From: Fomitopsis serialis
Taxonomy: Eukaryota; Basidiomycota; Agaricomycetes; Polyporales; Fomitopsidaceae
Direction of reading: 5' to 3'
Length of the DNA: 64,000 nt
Assembly: GCF_022376445.1 (NCBI RefSeq)
Contig: NW_025954997.1
Coordinates: 1-64,000, forward strand
Below, one piece after another: positions 23,201-38,810 of the stretch. The position numbers were made by a program, and so were the translations under genes. The notes beneath the pieces were generated by a model. It searched no databases and was not told where the DNA came from. It saw nothing but the letters and a program-made list of their open reading frames with translations. Numbering within the stretch: position 1 is the stretch's first letter; every line of letters starts with the position of its first letter.

Positions 23201-25954
23201 TGTGGCGGGGACGTGACGGGGAGGGAGACGATGGTTGTGCAGACAGTAGAACTATGATCGGGAAGTCAATAAGTGCCGGGTGGTCGAACGAAGAGGCAGG
23301 CGGGAGGGAAAACAATGCTGCAGGCAAGAAGACGTCCATATGAGTGAGGAAGGGGCAGGCGAGTAGGTAGATAGGCAGAGCGAGCAAGTGGGTAAATGCC
23401 GGCGAACGAGTGAGCAGACGCCTGGTGAGTGAGCAGACCATCAAAGGGCTGCGGATAACCAGACGAGCGGGCACACTGGCCAGCGGCGAGTAGGCGCGTC
23501 GAATTGACTGTTCGTCGATATGCCGGGTCGCACGGGCAGTACTGTGACAAGTAGGGCGGGGAGTATTAGAGTCAGGGGTCAGCAAGGGCGTACCTCTGAC
23601 TTACAAGCTGTTGTGCGCACCCTTGCCACGGTCATCCCTCTCCTCGTCCTCGTCATTCGATCTGCCACCCCTCCTCGTCCTTCGTCTTGCCGTCCCTTCC
23701 ATCCCTCGCTTGTCAGGTTAGATGCGCATCGCGCAGGCCCGAGTTTGCCTGGCCGAGTGCAGAGACAGGCAACTTGAAAAGACGCAGTCGAGCTCGCAGT
23801 AGGCCTGGCCGGCGTCTGCGGTCCCCTGAGACAAACTGAGCCTTGACGTGCGGTCGGGCAGGCGTCGTTGTGGGTGGTAGTGGTTAGCGAAAGACGAGTC
23901 TCGGAGTCACACATCCGGCGCTAGTGCGAGCCACGTATGCGCGGGAAACTCCGGAACGGGCGCTTGGGACTTGGAGCTCACGCGCGACGAGGTTTGCGCC
24001 CATCCTCTCATCCTATAACGCCCTTCTTATCGTTCAAATCCTGAAAATTCAACAAGCCCGAGACGACACGCGCGAGCGCAATGATTGCAGACAAAGGAAT
24101 CGAAGGACGAGGGGTGAAGGTGAGTCTTCAGCGCACTCACTGATATGATTCTCGTTCCCAGCTCTTCACTGCGCCGTGAATAGGTGCATCAATGAGCAAC
24201 GAGCTCATGGTGCCTGCGCATCCCACATATTCGTGCTTCCCGCCCTCTCGCACATCCGCTTGCCCTCTCGCACATCCGCTTGCCCACTCCCGCCCGCCCG
24301 TTCATGACCTGCCCTAACTAGCGTGTTTGCTGGCCTGCCCTCGCTGGCTGTCCTTCATGCTCATCCTCCCTTCCGCTTTCGCCCGTTTGCTCGTTTCTGC
24401 CTGCTTGCCGTTGCCCTCACGCGCCTGCTCACTCGTCCACTCGGTTGCCCGCTCTCATCCGCTCAGGCTCGCCTTCTCGCTAACTCGCTCGTCCACTCTC
24501 TCTTGCCCGTCCACCGCCGTCCTTGTCGTCTACCCACCGGCATACGCCCCTGCTTGCTCGCTCATCTGCCAGCTTGCCAGTTCGCCCGCACTCGTTGCCC
24601 TCCTCGCCTCACCTACTACCCGCCCTTCTTCGTCATCTTGCTATCTCACACATCCACCTGTTCTTAACTGCTTGTCATCGCCCTTATACTAGGTAGACTG
24701 TAGCACACCGTCCATCTCGTGCCCGCGTCCTCGACTTCTCGCGCCCAACCTCGCTCGGTTCAGAGCCTGCCTCTTGCCTGCACACTCGCTCACGGCTTCT
24801 CGACTGCCCGCCTGTTCTTGTCCACCCACCCGTCCTCATGCACTGTTTCTTAGCCGAATGGAAGCTGCTCCGGGAAGTGCTCCGGAAGGATGTGGCCTGC
24901 ACCGTGTTCGACGATACCGCACACCGCGGGCCTGGGCGCAGCGACGACCGGACGACCGGACGACCGGCGTGGATGAGCGGAGTGCGGGGACGGGTGGCTG
25001 GCTGGCGGGGACGGGCGAGAGCGAGGCGAGGGCGAGGGCGCGACGAGGGCGAGGGCGTGACGAGGGCGAGGGTGAGGGTCTGCAGGTGGGTACAGGCATA
25101 CGCGCGCGGGCTCACTAACGGCAGGCGCAGGACGCGTCGACGTGCCGCGCGACGCGTACGACGACCGCGAGCACGCAGGGCCAATGCCCTGCGTGTAGGC
25201 GCGGCCGACGAACAATCGGCGGGCGGACCAGCGTGAGCGCACAGGCAGGCGAGCGGGTCAGCGGGCGGGCAAGTGGGATGGCGTGCGCGCGGACGAGCGA
25301 CCGAACGGACGGGCGGGAAAGCGAACGAGTAGACGGCCAGGAAGGCGGACTGGAGAGCTCGCGGGCGGATGGGACGTTGGGCAGGGAAGTGGGCAAGCGG
25401 GAACAGAGGAGGGCGGGTGCCCTGCGCAGTCACTGCCGATGAACGCGTACACAGGCGGGCGGTCACACAACCAGGCAACGACGCTCACGGCAACCGCGCG
25501 CAGGACACCACTAACGAACGTACCCGCAGGCGAGTCAGCACCACACGCACATCGACCACGAGCGCGCTGGGCATTCGTCCAGCGCGCAGGCATGGCCGAT
25601 GAACGGCGAGCGAAGGGTGGGTGCAGACACACCAACGAGCATACGGAAGGGCTCGCGGGCTGCGCGTACAGATGGTACGCAGGGCGGGAAGACGGGAAGA
25701 TGTATGGGCGAAAGGCTCGCTGGGACGCGCGAGGCGATGGTGGGTACGCACGAGCGAGGAAGATGGTGGGGAACACGGCGAGGACTCATGACAATGGGTG
25801 CCGCCCGCTTGCCCGTGCAATCACTCGCTCGCCCACCCGCCCGCCTGCGCGAGCCTCTCCGCCATTCTGCCCACTCCCCCACTCCCTCACCTATCTGTTC
25901 GCCCATCCGCGCATGGACCTGCAGACCAGCGAACCCGCACATGACCCGTATCCG

Positions 25955-26055
25955 CTGCACGGGTATGGTACCCGGGCGGGTACGGGTACGGGTACAGGTA
26001 AGCCCCCCAGCAATTCACAGCTTGCGATGGGTCTGTACCCGGGGCGGGTACGGGT
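25955..26055. repeat. GGGTACGGGTA array
   Basis: The unit GCGGGTACGGGTACGGGTA occurs on both sides of CCCCCCAGCAATTCAC. Read on the other strand this gives GTGAATTGCTGGGG, very close to GTGAATTGCAGGGG at the hAT end at 10,958. It is probably the terminus of a related hAT element or a solo end. Confidence 0.4.
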
Positions 26056-26428
26056 AGACTACTACCACTGGCAGCGCTGGCGGCGGGAGCTACACATACG
26101 TACACTTTTAATACCGAACTTTCAGTACTTTAGCACCCAATTGACTAGTATGATCCTAAACCTTATGGTGCGACGTCACTACAGCCACTGCTCCACGGTT
26201 TGAGTATGAAATAGCATGCAATTTTGTGAGATAACATGGCCTCACCGAGACCATATCTTCCATGAAGTAGTGATAATTCGTTCTCCCTGAGTGTCATTTA
26301 GATCTAATTAGAAAGGGGGTAAAGCAAAATGATCTAATCTCTAATGTGGCTAATTAGGTGACATTTTGCACGATTATGCCTCATTTTGCATCATGTGTCC
26401 TCATTTGTGAATCTGGATTTTCCTGATG

Positions 26429-29296
26429 AACAGCGCGATCTGTGATGCGTGTTTTGACCTGCTTGGTGATTTGCCCGGCCGACTGGACTATGTCATGGCA
26501 CTGCTGCAGCCTGAGCTCGCCATGCACGTGTTCTATGACTCATGGTGCATGGTAATCGCCTACGCTGTTTGTTATAGGAATACGGTAGCTGACCTGAGAC
26601 GTGTACTTGTCCGAGTCTTTGCCACGAGCGACTGGTTATTCACTTCCTGTCTGGAGATCCGAATTCCAGTCGTGCACACTTGTAGAAGTTCGTCTCCAGA
26701 CTCCCACTTATGTTCACTTCCGTCTCATATTCCATGTAATCGGCTCATCCTCCGCATCAGGACATCATGGTGCTCTGAGACGAATTGAGCCACGAATCTG
26801 CGACAAATGTTTGCGCTGTGGCTAATTCTCTCGTGATCAATTATATGCACATAAAGCATTGATTCTCGCATATCCTTCCGTTTCTTGTGGGCGCACATCA
26901 TGATTACCAATCACGGAATGCGGAATTCATCTGAAATTCCAGTATTTGCTGCTCATGATGGGTTGTCCACCCTTGCGGATTGTGCCGAGTGACTGACCAC
27001 CACTGTGTTGTACTTGTTGAGGTCAGATTGATGGATTTAGCAGCTTTCGGAGCGGCATGCTGAGAATGGGTATGCAGGAAAATATGGTACTCAGGCTTAG
27101 TAGTGATGTCGAGTTCGTTTGTTGGGATAGCTGCTGCGAGTCGATCAAGCTATAATAGATTCTTTCTACCTATTGTGCTACGCGCGCACTCACGCGGTCA
27201 CATGAACACGATATGTCGATTGGCATTCTTGGGAAGCATTCTTGGTTGTGTACATGCCACGTTACATGGCATGCCAGTGCGATGGAACCACACAACAAGA
27301 ACAAGCCGCGTGGTCCGATTACCCCTGAGCAGAGCGCAGGAAGTCGCACCTAGAATCAACCATGTGGTAATACTATAGTGTCCTTGAAGTCGAACCGCGC
27401 CGCGCCACTGGCAACTGACGACAGCAACGACTTCTCTGACACCTACCTTCGCAAGTTAGCAGTGCCGCAGCCTGAGTCGCGAATGAGGCACAATCTCGTG
27501 GCTATGTAGAAACCAAAGCTTCATGAGTGAGAAGAGTAGGAAACGAAGATAAACTTCACCTCCATGGTGTAACGGCATGCCTGCCACTGCTTACGTCAGC
27601 ACGTATAAGTACATGCACCAGCCTGTACTTGGCCTGTACCGTAGCTTTTTGCCTTTCCAACACCAGTATTTGGGTCTGAACCATCCCGTTTACTGTACAT
27701 ATACCTGCTACTGCTGCTACTCCAGCTCGACACCCTGATCCTCCTCTTACTGTACATACCCAAGCTCTCGCCCCGTTAAGTCACGATCCCATACGACTTG
27801 CCAGTAAGTATTTTGCCGCGAAAACGTCACTCATAGAATCCCTTTATTATCCGCGAGGCCGAGCCCTTTGTGGACAAAACCCTAGCACTACTTATGATTA
27901 GGTATGACAGTGATCTGTCGGAGTCAGGCTGAGCATAGGCTCGTCGCCTTACTCTGAAATCTTACTTTCGCGCGACTTAGAACTTAGTGTGATTGGCGCC
28001 CGTTCGACGCGCCGATGCGGTGCTTGCCAAATCGGGGTGAACATCGCACCTGCCAGGGCTACTGCTCCAGACGTTTTCCCCTCAATGTTTCTTCGTTGAT
28101 TTCATACGCCTCTATTACCTCTATTATATGTGTCACATCATCTGTTCTCTTCGATATCATGAGAACCACGGGCTCATGACTATGGCTCTCATCGGAGATT
28201 CTACTCAAGCATCCCGGGCTACACATCTCGTCGATGATGGGAGCCATGATATGCTGCAAGGATTTCACAGATTCGCTTCTATAGAATTATCAGTGGGCTT
28301 CTGGATTCGTGCTATCCATGCCGTGCAATGAACAGCAGCGCGCGTAGAAGCGTGCAGACGGAGTTGCCACAATTGGCTAATGATTCCGCATTAGGCAATT
28401 GACCGGCAGCCCCCGAAGCGAAATCAGGTGCTTCAGGATGAGCAGACAACGGATCTGTGCCTTACTGCAATCTACATACAGTGTCAACAAGGCTCACAAT
28501 ATACATGATTGTAGAGACCAATTGTACGAAACGGAGCGAATCTATGTCCGAGGTGTACAGGTCACGTGTCAACTAAGTAGCAAGTCTTACGCGATAACTA
28601 AGTCGTAAGTGTAAGTATTTTTCCGCGATAACGACCGTCAGGATTCATAAGAAAACTCGTCCCTTTCCTGCTCGTTCCGCGCGACCGCAGCCAGGGCCGG
28701 GCGGCCCTGCCAGTGCCCGAGCTGACCCTGACCATCATTTGCACTCCGAGTCATCAGATGCCACACTCGTTTCACAAGTATGCAACAACTCCGGGGTACG
28801 GAAAGCATAATAAGTAGAGCGCCGATCAAAATCTGTGATTCTGCTCCAAGCATCCGTCAACACGAGAAATCGCTCAGAGCGGCGATGTGGAGCCCATTGG
28901 ATCTTACTTAGGCTACAGGTAACGAACGTTCAAACACGTATACGATACGTACTAAATTGCCACTGGGCAGCGCATCCGAATGAGTCGTTCAGCTCTTACA
29001 CTGCCAATTGCTCATGAATTGAGATGTATCGAAACGCACTAGTCTCTCTTACTAGTATAGGCAGACCCTAGAGAAATCGACGGACGTCCTGACATCGATT
29101 GAGGACTCGAAGGTGCCAGTGAGGACATGGATATATAGTACGTATGATCATACTAACGATGATGATGAACTCCGAGTCAGCATTTGATCCTAATTAGTAT
29201 ACTCACGTCCGGGCTTATTGTTCAAAATTTCACCTCGCGATGCTTCTTTGTGAAGCACACACGGCACGTGCAGTGGCATCCTATTGTCAGAAAATC
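26429..29296. other. no supported gene, AT-richer intergenic DNA
   Basis: Open frames are short and unconvincing on both strands. The motif AAGTATTTTTCCGCGATAACG at 28,613 has a near copy, AAGTATTTTGCCGCGAAAACG, at 27,807, each followed by related sequence. They are probably two remnants of one repeat family. Nothing else is recognised. Confidence 0.4.
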
Positions 29297-29304
29297 TATA
29301 TAAA
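29297..29304 (+). promoter_or_regulatory. TATA box of the copy A gene
   Basis: TATATAAA lies only 15 bp before the first ATG (29,319) but 118 bp before the next in-frame ATG (29,415). If it drives the gene, transcription would begin beyond the first ATG, so translation may start at 29,415. Confidence 0.35.
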
Positions 29305-30215
29305 CGGTACAGCGGTCCATGGTCATGCAATATCCATCCACCAGGACAAACCCACCTTCATCCCCTGCGGCTTGCAGAAGCGCACTAGCAGACTTCCCGA
29401 GACACAGAATCGATATGCAGTCTACCGACAGCGCTACGAGCGATAGTATTGCTGCTACTAGTAGCGTACGTCGCACGCCGTCCACTGTCTCGGCCTGTAA
29501 CTGAATGAATTTCTGTCTAGGATACACGTATCATTCCACGGACATCCGCCCCCATCGCTGTCCCAGCCTGTATTCCACACTTCTTGTACCACGGCCAGTA
29601 TGTCAGCACACAGTACTACGGCTTCGGCATCGGGAGCGCCGATGAATGGGCCCGACTAAGCCGCGTGCTCGGGTTGCCGGAGGAGTTCGGACCGGAGATC
29701 GCGGCCCGAATAACTGAAAGGATCAAGCAGCTTGTGGGCTTCGAACCCAGATTCGCATGCGGTCTCTTCATGAAAGACGCACCTGAACCACTGCGCAAGG
29801 CTGCAGAGGTATACGCTGCCGAAGAATTTGATTGGGAGCGGTCGCGACTGGAACCTGACAGCCCCGAGTATCTCAAGGTGAAGCTCAAACCCACGCTTGT
29901 GGTGCAGGTTCTGGTGCTGTGCAGAGCCAAGAATGAGAAAGTGGACGAGAAACGGAAGTTGCCTACGGAGGGGCAGCTCGATCGAATGAAGCGTTGGTTG
30001 GCGGAGGCTGACATCTATGATGAGCCGTGTTGGTGGGGCAGTTCCAGGCCTTCCAAGCCTCCCACCGAAGTAGACTCCGACTCGGAGTCGGACTAGGTCG
30101 ATCTAGTATACTTAGGACATATGTTGGGGTCGTTAAGTACGGCTTGTAACGTGGTATCATTACTCACGACGTGGATAGTCGCAGCGTTCCCGGTCAATGG
30201 TTCAAGTTGATAGTG
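29300..30215 (+). repeat. inverted segmental duplication, left arm (unknown-family gene)
   Basis: The gene and its 3' flank up to about 30,215 match the reverse complement of about 40,520-41,420. In the flank the shared text includes TTGGGGTCGTTAAGTAC and TCACGA-GTGGATAGTC. Divergence is high in coding sequence but clear, so this is an older duplication than the Obg one. Confidence 0.65.
29319..30096 (+). CDS. unknown two-exon protein, family copy A
   Basis: Exon 1 is 29,319-29,465 and exon 2 is 29,521-30,096, joined in phase 0 across a 55 bp intron; 240 residues from the first ATG. Exon 1 is Ser/Pro/Thr-rich. Exon 2 is compact: TQYYGFGIGSADEWARLSRV, LPEEFGPEIAARITERIKQL, FEPRFACGLFMKDAPEPLRK, SPEYLKVKLKPTLVVQVLVL and a tail with DIYDEPCWWGSS and an acidic end. 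No known domain is recognised; the alternation of helix and strand looks like a small globular fold. A paralogue with the same exon structure lies inverted at 40,621-41,356 (copy B), about half identical in exon 2. Homology continues about 120 bp past the stop. The start could instead be 29,415. Confidence 0.65.
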
Positions 30216-30374
30216 CCGAGCGCGAGATTGGCGCACATGTTCCTGAATAAGCGCCAAAGGGACGCAAGTTAGGAAACTCACGCAGCCCAACTCTTTCGAA
30301 CACTCGAGCTTGTATTCTGGGCCTCTTCATCGCTTCCTTGGCCTCTGCGAGTCGACGACGACATATTCACTCTT

Positions 30375-32652
30375 TTACAGTTGCAGCATTCGCTACTGGT
30401 CGTGATTAGGCATATGCCCTTCGTGCAAGTGCTGCGGCCGTTCAGTCGCTGCACTTGTCGGCAAAGCGCTTTCTCTTTCCAGCGGACAAGTCGGTCGCTG
30501 TCAACCACGACAAAAGACACCGAGGCAGCGGAAGCGGAGAATGACTTGGATGCACTGCGGCGGAAGCGAAGGACAGAGTGGAAGAGACGGCAGAATGTAA
30601 GTGTGCCAGAAAGGCTCGTGGAACCCATACTTCTTGCATTCACTGCTGGTATATATATCTGAAGGCTTGACCGCAGGGGCAAACATTTCTCGACCACATA
30701 GTCGTCCGTGTCCGTGGAGGTGCGTGCCGCCGACGGGTCATGCAGTACCTGCTCACTTCTACGGTGCTCAGGAAAGGGTGGCGACGGGTGCGTCGCGTTC
30801 AATCGCGAGAAGTTCAAGCCCTACGGACCGCCGTCTGGCGGGAATGGCGGGCGCGGCGGAGATGTCTACATCATGGCGACACCGCATCTCACTACCCTAT
30901 CGTCCGTGTCGTCTCGAATACGAGGGCAGGCAGGAGGCACTGGGCAAGGTACTTGGCAGAACGGGAGAACGCACCGCCAACCATCATCAGGGTTCCAGTC
31001 GGTACCATTGTGCGTGAACTCTCGCGCGACGACCCACGACGAGCCAGAGACGAGTACGAGGCCGAGGAGGAAGCGCTGCAAGGGCTCGATCCAGAGGAAC
31101 GCAAGAAGCAACTGCGCGCACGGAGATGGGCGCACTACCCGACGTACGAGGACGAGAACATGGAGCGCAGCTTCTTCAAGGAAGCTGAGCGTGCGCTGTA
31201 TCGCGAAGAGCGCGAGCGGAGGCACTTGCGGCGACAGAAGGCCATGAGCCCTATCTACCTCGACCTCGAGAAGTCGGGTGAGCCGGAAGACAATGACGTG
31301 GATCTGAACGCCCCGCTGGGCCACCGAAGACCGGACACCATGGGCCATCTCATCGCGGCGGGCGGGCACGGCGGAGTGGGCAACCCGCACTACCTGTCGA
31401 CGGAGAACCGCTCGCCGAAGTTTGCCACCCGCGGGTTGGATGGCGAGCGTATCTCCCTGTCGCTTGAGCTCAAGCTCCTGGCGGACATCGGCCTCGTTGG
31501 CATGCCGAACGCCGGGAAGAGCACCCTTTTGCGGGCGCTGACCGGCGGACGCGCCAAGACGGAGGTGGCGGGGTATGCGTTCACGACTCTCAACCCTGTC
31601 GTAGCTGTCATACGCGTTGCAGACGACGGTAGCTTCCAGGGCTCGGACGGCACTGTCTACGACGAGACTTGGGTAGAGGCTCAGCACGAAAAAGAACTTA
31701 TGGAAAGCGGCGCGCTTGCTGACGCACTCACGCGGAACCAGGCGCGGGCAGCCGAGGAAGATGACCCGCTCGAGTCGTTCCGCTTCACAGTCGCGGACAA
31801 CCCGGGGCTCATCGCGGAGGCGTCGTCGAACGTCGGCCTCGGCCACTCCTTCCTCCGGGCAATCGAGCGCTCGCACGCGCTGGTATATATCGTGGATCTC
31901 TCGTCGCCTGCGCCGTGGGACGAGCTGCGGGTGCTCCGGGACGAAATCGAGAAATACAAGCCCGGATTGAGCCCGAAGGCACGCATGGTGCTCGCGAACA
32001 AGGCCGACCTACTTGGAGGCCCGGGCGAGGATGGTCAGGAGGACCCGCACGCTGTGCTGGAGGCCCGCGAGAAGTTGAAGAAGCTAGAAGAGTTTGCGGA
32101 GAGGGAGATGAAAGTGCAGGCTCAGGACCCGGCGGGAAACGTGGTTGGCGAGAGGGCTCCGGACGTCATTCCAATCTCGGCGAAGCATAGTCTGAACTTA
32201 CGCAAAGTCGTGGGGCTGATGCGCAGGTACGTGGAGGAGGCAAGGCGAGAAGAGGACCCGTCGCAGAAGTCGGTGGTCCTGAAGGATGTGTCGAGGTAAC
32301 GATAGGGGGCGGCAGACTTTGTTACCTATCTACCTATCCTCGCTTTCGAGCCAGTGACTAAAAAGCGCCATGAGGGTTAGACTGCGAGGATCGTTTCTGA
32401 CATTCAGGTCAGTACCAGAGGGTTCAGTTAGTACCTTGCGATTTGTACGGTGCCATTGCTTGCTCACTACTCACACGAACGAACGAAGCACCCTTACGAA
32501 TATATGGAAAGACTGGTGAGTACATATGCTTGCACCGACTACTCGAATAGCCTGTATTGATGAAGCCTACTGGCCAGAAAGCATCAGGTGCAGCTACCTC
32601 ACGTCTGTTAACGCTGCAGAGAACTTGCATCGAAACTGAGAGCCAGTCTCTT
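30375..32652 (+). repeat. inverted segmental duplication, left arm (Obg region)
   Basis: The stretch matches the reverse complement of about 58,718-61,215 over coding exons, introns and about 350 bp of 3' flank. Shared non-coding words include GCTTTCGAGCCAGTGAC, TGACATTCAGGTCAG and CATCGAAACTGAGAGCCAG, and similarity stops abruptly just after the last of these. High identity in non-coding DNA shows the duplication is recent. Confidence 0.85.
30414..32299 (+). pseudogene. Obg-family GTPase (mitochondrial MTG2-like), copy 1, frameshifted
   Basis: Exons 30,414-30,596 and 30,677-30,719, then a third from 30,772 to 32,299, have the same structure as the copy at 59,055-61,168. Exon 1 starts MPFVQVLRPFSRCTCRQSA, Arg/Ser-rich and acid-poor like a mitochondrial presequence. 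Exon 3 opens with the Obg fold ([31 protein letters not shown]). About 190 bp into exon 3, near 30,963, one base is missing relative to the other copy (AACGGGAGAACGC against AACGGCAAGAATGC), and the frame is lost before the GTPase domain. The downstream frame is otherwise open and keeps GMPNAGKST (G1), DNPGLI (G3), NKADLL (G4) and ISAKHS (G5). No splice choice restores the frame. Either a very young pseudogene or a sequencing slip. Confidence 0.8.
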
Positions 32653-33081
32653 TAGTGCGCGGGGCAACATATCTTGTCACTGTGCATCACTTCAAGTTGC
32701 GAAGTGGGATGTCGCCCCCAGGTCGCCCCGACCTGACATGACGCCTGTACCAGTGTGGTGTGCCACACGAACAAGTCAGCTGGTCGGCTCTCCATCAATT
32801 TCAGTAACACAGTTGACCCTTCCAGCCGTCGGACAGGGCAGCCAAAAGGTTGTTGAGCGCCCCGTGACTGATGTGGCAAGGGCGGGCCGTCTGATCGCGG
32901 CGGCGAAATGCCTTCTCGACCTCCGCATCAGCGAGCCATGCGGGGAGTGTGCACAGCGCCCTCCCTTGTGATCGTGGTCGCCCATGCGATGACGACAGGG
33001 CTTATGACTTCTCCCCATTATTAAAGGCGATGTGTTCACCGTGGCATGCGACGACAGCCCCAGTGTCCCCGTTGTCCCAAC
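32653..33081. other. intergenic, no gene seen
   Basis: No supported coding sequence. The last 70 bases before 33,081 contain ATTATTAAAGG, a possible weak TATA element for the aldose epimerase gene. Confidence 0.4.
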
Positions 33082-34807
33082 ATGCGTGTCGCCAGTTTTC
33101 TTGCCGGCCTCGTTGCTCTTGCTTGTCATTCAACAATGAGCCATGCCTGGTTGTACCATCGTTAAACCCCTCGACACTATTTGGATCAGTGCCCCTGACA
33201 AGGTACGTTCATTTGCGGTCGCGGTCAACGGACTGTGCTTAGGTTTTCAGTCGATCAATGCATCCTACTTGCCCCTCGGTGCTACTCAAACGAGTGTATG
33301 GGTGGAAGACAAGTACGGAGTACCACGGGACTTGGTGCTAGGCGAGTGCTTTAGCCCAGATTCTGCAGTCACGCCGCTCATCAGTCCATAGGTTACGACA
33401 ATACGTCGACCTATTTGGACCCACCTTCGCGGTATATAGTCATTGACCTGCGCTCCAAAAGGATATGAAGTTCAGTTTACCTCCCAGGTACTTTGGTCCT
33501 ATTGTGGGCCGTTACGCAAACCGAATCAAGAATGGGACGGTGAGCCTCTCTCGACATATGCGGCATCTCACTGCTTAGTACCTTGGTGCTATTTAGTTTG
33601 AACTTGACAACGTGACGTATTCCATTGACAAGAACGAACACGATGGTCTTAATACATTGCATGGTGCGTTGGTGCGGAGTCTATCGTTGAACATCCCTGA
33701 GAAGGTAATATAGGTGGATCGGTTGGATGGGACTTCCGGCCGTGGTCTGTCGTCGACTGGAGTGAATCCAGCGTTACCTTCTACCTACAAGGTGGGCGCG
33801 GCATCTTTGGCGTCACTCCGTTGCTCATCATGATGTGAAGATGTTGGGGGAAGCATGGAATTTCCTGCTACGGTAGAAGCATACGTGTGTGGCTTTCTGG
33901 CTGTTCCGAAGTCGTGTATACTTATCCTCTATCCATAGGTCACCTACACGCTGTATAACGACGCAGTCTTGACAATTGAGATCAATGCTACTGCTGATAA
34001 GTGAGACACGATTACGCTTCCTCTTGGTCACATATTTATTGACCTCACTCCAGCGAGACACCCATCATGCTCTCGTCTCATGATTGGTGGAATCTGGATG
34101 GTTATTATGCATATGATGGCCAGTAAGTTCGCCTATTGCTCCCTGAAGGCCTGCTTCTCATACGTCATATCACCGAAGAAACTCGTCCATCCTGAATCAC
34201 ACAGTCTACACCCCGGATGTAACAAGCTACGTGGCTACAGACGGCATTCTGATTCCCACCGGAGAGCTGCCAGGCGTCGAGGGCACGCCGCTCGACTTCC
34301 GGACCGCTCGCACCATCGGGAGCGAACTCGACGAGACTGTCGATATCTGCGGCACAGGCTGCACAGGTGCGTCTACTTTGGATACAGTCGGCGTGACGCT
34401 GAGCCCAGTAACAATGTATCAGGTTATGACACCTGCTTCGTGCGCGACCACAATGGTACCGAGAGCACGCTGGCACTCGAGCTGTACAGTCCTGCATCTG
34501 GGATCAAGCTCAGTGTGAGCTCAGCACAGCACGCCATCCAGTTGTTCACCTGCGACGCCTTTGACGGCTCGATTCCCGCCAAAGCATCGCAGGGCGGGCT
34601 TGACGGTGTCGTTTACAGCCAGTATAGGTACGATGCAGTATCGCATAACGTGTGTACTGAGCGCTAATGTATATCACCAGCTGCACCGTGATTGAGATGG
34701 AGGACGTGGTCGACGCGCTCAACAATCCAGAGTGGGGCATTGACGCTATTTACGGACCTGACCGACCTTATGCATGGTCAGCAACATACAACTTCACCAT
34801 TGTCTGA
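33082..34807 (+). CDS. aldose 1-epimerase (galactose mutarotase-like), at least 12 exons
   Basis: Exons that join in frame: 33,143-33,202, 33,251-33,341, 33,392-33,431, 33,488-33,539, 33,597-33,663, 33,714-33,791, 33,841-33,884, 33,939-34,000, 34,054-34,122, 34,179-34,366, 34,423-34,627 and 34,681-34,807 (361 codons). The product follows the mutarotase order: ASYLPLGATQTSVWVEDKYG, PRDLVLGYDNT, YFGPIVGRYANRIKNGT, NEHDGLNTLHGGSVGWDFRP, VTYTLYNDAVLTIEIN, SSHDWWNLDGY, ILIPTGELPGVEGTPLDF, CTGYDTCFV, and a C-terminal GIDAIYGPDRPYAWSATYNF. The family interconverts alpha and beta anomers of aldoses. A secretion-signal-like peptide (MRVASFLAGLVALACHS) starts at 33,082 but is one base out of frame with exon 33,143, so the 5' end is damaged, mis-sequenced or differently spliced. 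The intron at 33,342 uses a GC donor (GCGAGT). Confidence 0.8.
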
Positions 34808-35070
34808 GAATGTACCGTATTGTGGTCGACACGACGCGTGCTACGCTGCAGTATACCCATTCGGAAGGCCTCGTGTCACAGCGATCTCTTGTGGCGACCC
34901 TATCCAAGTTGCTGATGCATTTCCGCCTCAGGCGGTAGAGAGCGAACATAAGTATATTATGTCAGGAAAACAATCACAACAATGGCAACAACGATAACGC
35001 TACAGCAAAAAGGTGCCATACTATAAGTACAATCGTACAACCGCAGATACACTGCCACTGGAGACAACAC
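34808..35070. other. convergent intergenic spacer
   Basis: This 263 bp gap separates the 3' ends of the aldose epimerase gene (plus) and MCM4 (minus). No gene is seen; it presumably holds both 3' untranslated regions. Confidence 0.4.
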
Positions 35071-38706
<3,636 letters not shown>

Positions 38707-38804
38707 GTTAGCAAATGGGAGTATTCACAATGATGCGGATGAGGAGGGAAGGGAGAAGGAAAAGGAGGAGGTCCTGGAGGAAAGGTCGTGACAAGCGAGT
38801 CGCG

Positions 38805-38810
38805 ACGCGA
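38805..38810. promoter_or_regulatory. MCB-like ACGCGA element upstream of MCM4
   Basis: GTCGCGACGCGACGTGACGC lies about 100 bp before the MCM4 start. ACGCG is the core bound by MBF-type G1/S regulators, which control MCM genes in yeasts. Regulation here is inferred from that. The same spacer could also serve the divergent F-box gene. Confidence 0.35.

Larger units (their letters stand above)
22146..26428. mobile_element. 4.3 kb block between perfect 20 bp inverted repeats
   Basis: CATCAGGAAAATCCAGATTC at 22,146-22,165 is repeated exactly as its reverse complement at 26,409-26,428. The left copy abuts the broken pol gene. The interior has an AT-rich left part (22.2-22.56 kb) and an AT-rich right part (26.1-26.4 kb). 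Between them lies a long C/G strand-asymmetric low-complexity interior that switches strand: G-rich on the plus strand at 22.6-23.1, 23.27-23.5 and 25.0-25.8 kb, and C-rich at 24.2-24.8 kb. No transposase is visible. A coding-like fragment lies at about 22,960-23,200 on the minus strand. No obvious flanking target duplication was seen. A non-autonomous DNA transposon is the simplest reading. Confidence 0.5.

Noticed and set aside
24684..26203. Long open frames on both strands (264 and 306 codons)
   Set aside because: They lie in the C/G low-complexity tract and consist of Arg/Ala/Pro-rich repeats on both strands at once, as expected from the tract and not from genes.
30951..30992. A 42 nt intron (GTACTT to CATCAG) that might explain the frame change in Obg copy 1
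   Set aside because: Removing it leaves the wrong phase and deletes residues conserved in the other copy; a one-base loss explains the data better.
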